A stretch of 44,981 nt of DNA from Ichthyophonus hoferi (taxonomy: Eukaryota; Opisthokonta; Ichthyosporea; Ichthyophonida; Ichthyophonidae): NCBI GenBank assembly GCA_002751075.1, contig NAOQ01000061.1:113656-158636 (forward strand), written 5' to 3'. This document shows, one piece after another, positions 36,701 through 44,981 of the stretch. Position 1 is the first letter of the stretch. Every line of letters starts with the position of its first letter. Position numbers and translations under genes: made by a program. The notes beneath the pieces were generated by a model. It was not told the DNA's origin. It did no database searches and saw only the letters and a program-made list of their open reading frames with translations.

Positions 36701-38671
36701 CAAGACCCTGTGTGCAGTTCCTATTACCAAGTGAACACAGGGTAGGTTCAGGGCGGTATCTGTGAGCTGTAGGCCCTTATATCAGAGGTTGTTTACAGAG
36801 GTTGTTTACAGTGGTGTACAGGAGAAGGGTGGGGTGCATTCTGACTTTTGTGACGTACTAATGCACTGCCATTCAGCAAGGTGGACAGTATAATCAACAG
36901 CCACAGCAGCAGCAAGCCCAGTTTGGGGGCTATGGGCAGGGACAGGCCGCCTCCAATGGGCCGTACAAGGCCCCCGCTCAGGCCCCGTATGGAGGCTATG
37001 CTCAACCCCAACCCAATGCTCAGCCTCCCGCTGCCTCTGGGACCTATGGAACCTATGGGGTCTACGGGGACCAGGCTAAAGCTCAGGTAATTGGCTGCCC
37101 CCTCACCATCACACCAATCATTTCTTCCATGCTTACCTGCCTAAACATGTACACGTAACCATAGCCGAACTTGGTGTTGACCCTATTTATCTATATACAC
37201 TAGCAGCAGACCCAGGCTGCCGCCTATGCTCAGCCCCAAGCACAGGCCGCGGCCCAGCCACAATCGACTACACAGACGAATGCAACAGCCACCACAGCGC
37301 AACAGAAAGCATACCAGCAGCAGTACCACACATATGCCCAGCAGTACTTCCAGTACTATGGCCAGTGGCCTGCAGGTTACACTCCCCCCACCGGCACTGC
37401 CCCCGCTGTGGCCGCCCCTGTGGCCACTCAGTCGGCTGCGCCTGTTTCATATGCCCAAGGTGCCCAAGCTGCTTCCGCCATCCCTACCGCTGCTGCTGCA
37501 CCTGTAGGGGCTGCTGCCTATAGCCAGTACTATAATCAGTATTCTCAACAAGCTGCAGTAAGTGAAGGGATCATATATTATCTCCCTCTTCTCTCTCCTT
37601 GTCTTTAGCTCTATCTAGCTCTTGCGTGCTCTATTCTTATGTCACATCAGGCCATAGGCACTTGCATGTATATATGCGTATACGTAGGTATTTTTTCTCC
37701 AGCTTGAGCTCTGGGTGCATTGCTACATCATATAGAGGCTAATGTTCTAATGTTTGCTGGTCGACTCCTTCCCACAGGCTGCAACTACCGCCACTCCTAC
37801 TACTACCGACACCGCTCAGACGGGCGATGCTGCAGCCTGGCAGACTTACTATGCCCAATTAGCCGCCTACCAGAAGCAGCAACAACAGGCAGCTGCAGGA
37901 AGCCAAGCCTACCCCCAGCCACAGGCCGGAGCCCAGGCACCTTATACAGCAGGTTATGGGGCCCAGGCTGCAGGCCAACCACAGGGCTACCCTCAGAGTG
38001 CTGTTCCACAGCAGTATGGTGGTAGGTTGACCCCTATCATCCTGCACATTTTTAACATTCTTAGCTGTCTTTCCAACCAATTAGCTTTCAGAGAATACTT
38101 ATAACGCCCCAATCCTTTATTAAATGTACATGATGGTTGGCTGACAGTCAGGGTAGACATTTTACCATTTTATGGGCCATAGGATGAGATATACATTTGT
38201 GTCTAACCCGTGTTGATCTTTTTCCAATCATTAATGGCTATTTATTCCTTAGCTCCAGGTCAAGCTGCAGGTTACCCTGGTGTCCAACAACCAGTAAGCA
38301 TGATTTCCCTCCACTCAGTCTATCTCTTCCTCTCCTACCATATCCCTTGAATTAAGAACCAATAGTTATCAATTGCTGTCACATTGTGAGCATGATATGC
38401 ATGCAAGTGTATTGTTTATCTGTATCTATTCGCGTGCTTCCTATTGTATACATCCAGATGGTAGAGATATTAATATCTAGGGCGAACACTTCACCTAGAC
38501 AACAGATAGCCGTATGTGTATACCTACTATTATCACAGTGGCCTTTCCTTACCTACCTACTAGCTACCTACATACCTTACTAACCTAACCTATGCACACT
38601 AACAGGCCTATAATGTTAAGCGGGAGGGCAGCGGGGCTGAGAACAACGACCTGAAGAGGCCACGCTATTAA
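30755..38671 (+). CDS. RAVER1: Raver-like RNA-binding protein (three RRMs, about 1,040 aa, 18 exons)
   Basis: Exons: 30755-31519, 31765-31828, 32238-32483, 32669-32780, 33277-33373, 33672-33758, 34204-34378, 34699-34855, 35169-35354, 35483-35537, 35730-35840, 36206-36259, 36401-36499, 36877-37086, 37204-37557, 37778-38021, 38253-38293, 38606-38671. All phases agree. The protein has a basic start (RKSRRTKAKAA), about 220 Glu/Val/Pro-rich residues, RRM1 (about 241-315, LVLVDLP), RRM2 (about 316-392, NVVFIGSLP, KGYGLAEF), RRM3 (about 404-480, RTLFVDKLP, RGFAMIDYET), a Gly/Met/Pro-rich region, a Gln/Ala/Tyr-rich prion-like tail and a C-terminal KRPRY. RRM spacing and linkers follow vertebrate Raver, which binds PTB and vinculin/metavinculin and modulates splicing. 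The long acidic N-terminus and Gln-rich tail are unlike vertebrate Raver, so partners may differ. The symbol denotes family, not proven orthology. Confidence 0.8.
34181..34203 (+). promoter_or_regulatory. Unusual 3' splice site with a G10 tract
   Basis: The acceptor of Raver-like exon 7 reads GTAT, ten G, then TGTAG before CAAGAG. A guanine run stands where a polypyrimidine tract is normal. The exon is needed to complete RRM3, and the reading frame fixes this AG or one a few bases later. Confidence 0.7.
35381..35440. repeat. GATA / CA / TA compound microsatellite
   Basis: TAGA units run into CACACA and then TATATA within the intron after Raver-like exon 9. Confidence 0.9.
37201..37209 (+). 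promoter_or_regulatory. Tandem NAGNAG acceptor of Raver-like exon 15
   Basis: The intron ends TAGCAGCAG. Splicing at the first AG (exon from 37204) or the second (from 37207) keeps frame and differs by one Gln in a Gln-rich region. Confidence 0.6.
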
Positions 38672-41223
38672 GGCTCTAACTCCATTATAGTTTGTTGTTA
38701 GGTTAGTTAGCAACAGGCTTGGAGTGGCAGGGTGTGTTCATGTCTATGACTACTCTTTCTATCCATGCCTTGAGAAGAAAATCACCACCTCACAGTTTAA
38801 TACCATACCAATATTTGGTTATGTACCAGTATCCAGGTTTTTTCTTGACTTATTTGGTAGATATCTATAAGCCGTAGGATCTAGTGTGGGAAATGTTTGT
38901 CTTTTTTAACTTTTCACTTGGGAACATCTTGAAGAGGTTATGGTAGATGTAGGTATGTTGTTGTTAGCTGATAATATGTGTATGTTTGGAGGTTGTGTTG
39001 TTAATGACCTAGAAACCTAAGGGCATGCACCTACCAGTTTTTCATTCATGCATATATATGCATCAACCCTGTAATTCCACTCCTAATGTGGTTCGGCTTT
39101 ATTGTAAAATTATGTATGTTATTGGCATAAATTATTGTATTTTGGTATGTGATGGATTCCCAATTGAGTCTATTATTATTCATTTATTCATTTATTCACT
39201 ATGGCTCTCTCCGTATATAAGGCAGGCTTGGGTGGAGTGGTAACTATGGTAACTAGGTAAAGCACGTGTTTTACTGTGAGGAGTTAGTATACTTCAAGCG
39301 AGACAATGGTCCTATCCCTCCGTCTTACTGGTTCATAAATAAAACTAAAAACTTAAATATTACCAAACTACCACCGGACCCTGGGCGAAGGAGTAACTTA
39401 GTACATAAACTGGTGTACACTTCATAGAGTTATACTAGAGGTTGTCTGGCCACAAAGAGAGAACATTCAATGACTTTAAACCCTGCTTAGAGGGTTCTCA
39501 ATTTTTTATCGGCTAGATCAGTTGAGCAAGGGCGCATTGCCATTGGTTGGGTAGAATCATTAAATCCATCTCGATTGGTTACGTGTCGTGTTGGAACTGA
39601 TCAATCATCCTTAAGTATATCCAGGCAATAAGATGCAAAAATTCTGAATTATAATGTAAAAACCTATTATATTCATTGGCTAGTAGATTTTAATTATTTT
39701 AAACATTTTATTTTTCGAATAAATCGATTGTGCAATACAGTAAGACAGGTTGGAACCTGGTCTTTTATATAGTATCTTGTGGAATATATAGGAGTAGAGT
39801 TACGGTTAAGTGTTGAAGTATGTCTTATAAATCTGAAGGTACAAGTTTTTATTGGCGGTAAAAACCTGGTGTACCATGTTAGTACCCCGGTCATACATGT
39901 TCTAAAATACAAGCATAATACGGTATAGTATATTGGGCCCCCAAGACACCATAGTATATATACGCCGAGCTTGAGGAGATTTATTGTCACTAACATTGAT
40001 AGAATAGAAGTTGTCTTATGACTATGATCATTGGAAGCAATCTAACAACGTTCTAGAGGACAGTGGGTTGCTACTAGGAGATAAGAGGGCGCCAAGTATA
40101 ACAGAACATGGTCGGAAAGAGCGTAAATAATCAGGATTATTAATAAGATACTGGCGAAGGATAGGTAAGAATACCTTTATATAGAAGGCAGGAAAGGTGC
40201 ATAGGTAGAAAGAAGGCGAAAAGAGGTGAAAAGTTCTGTAACAATAAAGCCGAGTAATGCATGTTGAAGCTATCTACTTCAATAAAAATACAAGCAGTAT
40301 CCGTCCCAGTGTTTGTCTTACTAATCTGATGTTGGTTAATTCTCTTCAATGAAGTACTTATGGGCGTATACTATACACACAATAGTCTATAAGTAACTCA
40401 GGGAGGAAATAGTTTGTGTCCTAGATGTCTTTCAAGGCTTCTGAACTGTCCAAGGATTACTACTACTCAACTATTATCGTTGGGTAGTATGACCCTACAC
40501 AGTCCTTTTTATCTTGTAAAAAAAGCATATCAATTTACACTTCATTCCTCTTTCATTTTTATTAGTGTCTGGCTTAAACTAGACTTCTGCAGTCAAGTTT
40601 TACATATAAATCTCTCACCCTCTATTACGTCACTAGTGCGAACAGTACAACACAATACAATACAATACTATATATTGTTTTTCACTTATTACTACTTACA
40701 AAAATATATTTTTGTATATACTAATTTAATAAAACGTCCTCCACTCGTGGTACCTGCCGAACATGTCTCCTAAGATACTTGACAATAAATACAATATACT
40801 AAAATGCAATACGTTATAATACAATAGTGTAACATACACATACACATATACCTATACCTACATATACATTATTATTTATTAACTAAGCACTGGGCCTTAG
40901 AGACTTATTACATAGTTGTGTTAAATAGATGCTAGCTTATCATTTGGCTATTATAACAAAGAACCCTTTAAAACACACCATTTAGAGTTACGAGTGGAAC
41001 GTAATAATAGTATCCAACAAGTACAATAGCTTACATAGGTTACATTTATAATATTTCACCTACAGCCAATATAAAGTGATCGCTCAGTTCATGTTTTTAT
41101 CTTATAATGTAATATCTAATGCATTATCTAGAGCGGTAGCTATTATAGGTGCACACTAATATTTCAAAACCAAAAAAAAGTGCCATATCCTTTACTATAG
41201 TAACAGGTTATCTGGTATATCTA
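38672..41223. other. 3' UTR and convergent intergenic spacer
   Basis: The first 0.7 kb is the likely Raver-like 3' UTR and the rest is AT-rich DNA between two convergent genes. Frames at 39694-39996 (minus) and 40414-40773 (plus) are unrecognised and lack splice context. Confidence 0.5.
39338..39343 (+). terminator. Poly(A) signal of the Raver-like gene
   Basis: AATAAA lies about 670 nt after the stop. It is the first well-placed canonical signal and implies a 3' UTR of about 0.7 kb. Confidence 0.55.
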
Positions 41224-41229
41224 TTTATT
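41224..41229 (-). terminator. Poly(A) signal of the DysF-domain gene
   Basis: TTTATT on the plus strand is AATAAA on the minus strand, about 50 nt after the stop codon of the minus-strand gene. Confidence 0.65.
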
Positions 41230-41277
41230 GTAACTGAGACTAAACATACGAGAGGTCGACGAAGGTAGGGGCCAAAA

Positions 41278-43750
41278 TCATAGCGCATCAAAAACATTCA
41301 TCATATTTGATAATCTTCCCATTAGAGCAGCCTCCTGGCACAGACAGAGAGATAATGTTACAACCAACGAGGCTGATAACATGCACAGTGTTTTGTCAAA
41401 TCTCACAGTGATTCCTACTGGATTTATAAGATTGGGGCCTTTCTCTCGCCCCTTCACTCCACCTTCTCCCATTGGCAGGCTCATGGTTTCCTTGTTGCCA
41501 TTCTTGACCGTGAGTGAGATAGTGCCCGTAATCTCCAGCCCCTATTGGTAGGATATCAGTGAAGGAAGGCAGTCATAAGGTTGATGTTGATGCAAGGATG
41601 CAGCAGGAACACGAACACACACCGCTTATCCCATGGACTGTTATGGTTCTTCTAATACCCATCATTATAAAAAAATAATTACATTACTATCCAAGAACGA
41701 AAGATACAGTAGAGTTGGGTAAATCTTTATAGAAAGGGGGAGAGAGAGAGAGAGGATAGGTGCTGGATGTCGGAAAAGGATTGCGCGAGAAGGCTCCCGG
41801 AAAGACCAATAAACGACGAGAAATACATACAACCATAAGTATACACCTAAATAGAGACACAAAACATATATATATATTCGTATAAGCTATCATATGCATA
41901 CTAGCTTACATAGGCACACAAATATATATATATATATAAGGTACCCCTATATATCCACATCCAATCATAGGTCCTGTCCCTGCCATGTGACCTCAAATAC
42001 CTACCCCAATCACATCCCGTTGAGGGTTCAGGTCCATCCGTCTTACCCTCACCCACTTTCTCCTTCGTACAAAGGTTTGTGTCCCCACCTTATTGGTCCA
42101 GGTGGTATCCCAGAAACTAAATGAGTACTTCATATATATGTAGATGTAGTTAGGGTGGTTAGTCTGGGCCAATGAGAATAATGCTTATCATATAAAAAGG
42201 GTGCAGGGACGGATATGATTGGGAGTGTGGTCCAGAATACAACAAACATGATTGGTAGATATTGTTACTGATGATCGCTCACTCCTATCCACGCCATCTA
42301 TTTTATCCTTTCTTTTTTCCAATCAATAACTCGTAATAACTGCCTAAACACATCTGCACCATCCTGATCTCCTACATGATTGGAGGACTATATGATAGTA
42401 TGAGAGTATGTAGGATAGTATGCATGTATGTAGGTATGCATATGCTTGCGTCATAAGAAATGAAAACAAAGCACGGTAAAAGAACGTCCGGCCCGTTTAT
42501 GACAAACCGCAAAACTCCATAAATACAGCAGTAACTAGTAAGATATAAGCATATGCACCTTACACATACAAAGCCAACGAAACACATCTCGAGATATATG
42601 ATAGTACATAGTACAGACTACCTACCTGCCAACCCTCGTGATCGTACTTGGCTGTATCTCTCTTACAGGTCCATTCTGTTATCCATGTCCACCCTGGAGA
42701 CAGCCTATAGCAGGGAAAGGGGGAAGGGTGGGCGAGAATACCAGTAAGGATACACACCATTTACAACCACATCTATATATAGTAATAATATATATATATA
42801 TCTATATATAGTGCGTATAGTATAGCCCGCCTTCAAGAACCATTATCCAATCTACATAGACAAGGGGCTGATAAAGATCCAATAAGAGCCAGCCAAGGAT
42901 AATCGGGCTAATTGAAAAGGTCGGTAATTGTGAACCATTTCAGATATACAAGAGAAATATAGCAGAGTGCTTATAATAATCTATCCTACTATAGTTAAAT
43001 AGCTATAATCTAGTCTACATTTACACTGCATACTTACTTGTACTCGTATATACTGTCACACTCAGTACCATCCTTGAGGCACCAGGCGCCGCTATTAAGA
43101 AGATACTTGGAAAAGCCGCCAAACAGACCACTATATGCAAAGATACACATGTATATATAATGAAATATAAGTACACATAGCCAGAGTCAGTACAGCTTCT
43201 TCATGATTGAGAGTTAACCATATCTTGGGTACCATCAACAAGAGATGTGATTGGTTAAGGCTTTGCCGTCCTCACACACCGACCACCGATTAAATATATC
43301 TGTGATAACGACCCCCCCATCTCTCTCCCTCTCTCTTCCTCCTTCATTCACCCTGTCTAAGATGCTAACTACCAGTCTTTGCCTAGTAATGGATACAGGT
43401 GACCTCCTCCTGACCTACCTTCTCTCACTCTCATATATCACCACTTGGATCTGGGCTGCCTTTCCCTCCCCTGACCCCGACTTCACAAATTTAGTCTCTT
43501 CTATTGGCTGAACGTCAGGGGATGGTGCATGCTAATTGGAAGAAACAATTAATGCCTTGGAAAGTTTATGAGTAGTGTTGGCAGAACCAATAGAAATAAA
43601 TTAGAAACTAACGACCATGAAATATAGAAGGATGCCACATGTATAGGGTCAAAGAGTGGGCTGACCCCAAGCCTACTACCCTCTAACCAATAGCATTGTC
43701 CCTTGTCTTTACCTACCAATGAATGCGGTCATATGGGAAGAGAGAGACAT
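41278..43750 (-). CDS. Small single dysferlin-domain (DysF) protein, 6 exons, about 224 aa
   Basis: Exons on the minus strand: 43750-43717 (start ATG), 43500-43419, 43130-43038, 42704-42626, 42127-42005, 41541-41278 (stop). All junctions agree in phase. Residues about 30-140 form one DysF domain: VVIYESERSGLFGGFSKYLL, then SPGWTWITEW, DHEGWQ joined to YSFSFW, and the signature FVRRRKWVRVRR. This resembles the DysF domains of TECPR1 and fungal Pex23/Pex30-type proteins more than the nested ferlin version. The last exon encodes a polar stretch and a hydrophobic segment (TLCMLSASLVVTLSLCLC) that could anchor it in a membrane. DysF domains in TECPR1 and Pex30 relate to membrane contact and lipid binding; the role here is unknown. 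The first exon is short (34 nt) and the start is chosen because it is in frame and no upstream acceptor was seen. The last exon is the least certain part. Confidence 0.72.
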
Positions 43751-44884
43751 GGAATAAAATGAAAGTGATTGGTGAATACAGTACGAGCATACCCAGTATA
43801 TATATCTAGTGATATTACACGAATTAAATAGTATATTAATACCTATGTATAGATATATGATAGTGAGTGTATATATATGAGTGGGACAGACAGAGCCTTT
43901 TATACTTTGCATATATAGTATACCATATAGACACTAATTAACAACCTAATTATTAATGAACCAATCAAACAATCCCACTAGTAGCTTATTAATACTTGAT
44001 TAATTTAAGTAACACTATAATCATCTCTTATCTCTGTTGTATATGTTGCTATTTGCGACAAACCTTTAATACCCGTAGAACATACCACACCATATGAAGA
44101 CTAATTAACAACCTAACATTAGTTAATTATTCTTAGAGCTACTTTTTGCGTATGTTATATATGTGGCTGTATTGTATTTGGCAATAGTTTCCATATTAAG
44201 ACACATACATACAAGTCCCCAATCATATTCCTACCGTGTCTTTATCAGGAATAGGCTCGGAGCTAATCGAGGGCGAGATGGTAGGTGTACTGAAGGAAAT
44301 TTAGAATTAGATATTGAGACCACGTGTATGTTTATGACGTTTTATGGATCCTGGAACTATCATAAAATTGGTAGATAGACTTTTAAATAACGACCAGTCA
44401 TTGGATGACATAACTACTTAATACCGTACAATAGAGTAACCAATTACTTTATTAGGTATATCTCAATTATAATTGGATACATCAATGTTTAATTAAAGCC
44501 TGTCTGATGTTTGTTAGTTAGTTAAGGAACCAATCATACCATCAAGTTAGCAGTCGCTTTTACTTGATAAAAGACCTAGTCTAATAAAACACAAATACTA
44601 ATATTTTAATATTTTAATGGGATGGTAAGTCATAAAACGTAAGATGCTACTAGCAATGTCACCCGTTATGGTATGTATGACGCCTATATAAGGCAAGGTG
44701 TAGGCTAAATATGGTAAATATTTCCTGTAAGACGATAATAGGGGTATGAACTCTACCAATAGGAATGTATGTATTGTACCTACTATTGTACCCTAGTTTA
44801 CGATTTAAATTTTAACATGCAATAGATAAATAGGAGTTTGGACTTAGTATACAGATCTCTTGGATAGAAAGGGGGCTGGCCATA
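43751..44884. other. AT-rich region upstream of the DysF gene
   Basis: Contains the probable promoter of the minus-strand DysF gene, but no clear TATA element. A TGATTGG heptamer lies at 43766-43772, about 20 bases before the start. It also holds a direct repeat pair (43920-43949 and 44087-44116) and an orphan plus-strand exon candidate at 44249-44304. Confidence 0.4.
44249..44304 (+). other. Orphan exon candidate
   Basis: After an acceptor with a fair pyrimidine tract (TGTCTTTATCAG) the frame reads IGSELIEGEM up to a GTAGGT donor at 44281, or continues VGVLKEI to a stop at 44302-44304. No partner exon was found and no family recognised. Confidence 0.2.
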
Positions 44885-44981
44885 CAAGTTATATGTGTAT
44901 ACGTGTATGTGCATATGTGTATGTGTGTGTATGTGTATGTGTATGCCTGTACGTGTATATGTGTATATGTGTATGTCTGTA
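44885..44981. repeat. GTGTAT hexanucleotide-type microsatellite
   Basis: Alternating GT/AT repeats (GTGTAT, GTATGT) run to the window end and probably continue beyond it. Confidence 0.9.

Overview
The window is nuclear DNA of an intron-rich, AT-rich animal genome. Coding sequence is split into short exons with GT-AG introns, and polyadenylation signals are of the AATAAA type. A Raver-family RNA-binding protein points to Metazoa. An early-branching animal such as a sponge would fit the compact gene spacing and small introns, but that placement is inference. There are no operons, no recognisable tRNA or rRNA genes and no CRISPR arrays.

Layout: (1) 1-7.0 kb, minus strand: a TAPT1-like multi-pass membrane protein gene whose C-terminal exons lie beyond the left edge. 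Its introns carry several micro- and minisatellites. (2) 7.0-11.1 kb: AT-rich spacer with no recognised gene. (3) 11.08-17.84 kb, plus strand: an 11-exon pyruvate dehydrogenase component X (E3-binding protein) gene of about 464 residues. It has one lipoyl domain, a subunit-binding domain and an acyltransferase-like domain that lacks the catalytic His. A possible alternative last exon with its own poly(A) signal lies just before the final exon. (4) 17.9-30.7 kb: gene-poor, with a roughly 290-bp imperfect palindrome, a 547-base assembly gap and an old, broken Ty1/copia retrotransposon in minus orientation (about 22.35-28.44 kb). (5) 30.76-38.67 kb, plus strand: an 18-exon Raver-like gene of about 1,040 residues. 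It has an acidic N-terminus, three RRMs, a Gly/Met/Pro-rich region and a Gln/Ala/Tyr-rich tail. (6) 41.28-43.75 kb, minus strand and convergent with the Raver gene: a six-exon gene for a small (about 224-residue) protein built around a single dysferlin (DysF) domain, with a C-terminal hydrophobic segment. (7) 43.8-45.0 kb: AT-rich spacer ending in a GTGTAT microsatellite.

The genes are unrelated housekeeping functions: ER/ciliary membrane protein, mitochondrial metabolism, RNA processing and a putative membrane-associated DysF protein. Nothing suggests they form a pathway. The most unusual signals are a strong local enrichment of the heptamer CCAATCA/TGATTGG on both strands in and around the Raver and DysF genes, which almost vanishes in the repeat-rich middle; a 268-nt AG-free stretch before a 25-nt microexon in the TAPT1-like gene; the stand-alone DysF protein; and the alternative terminal exon in the PDHX-like gene. 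All gene structures were read by eye from splice signals, phase and remembered family sequence. No search was run.
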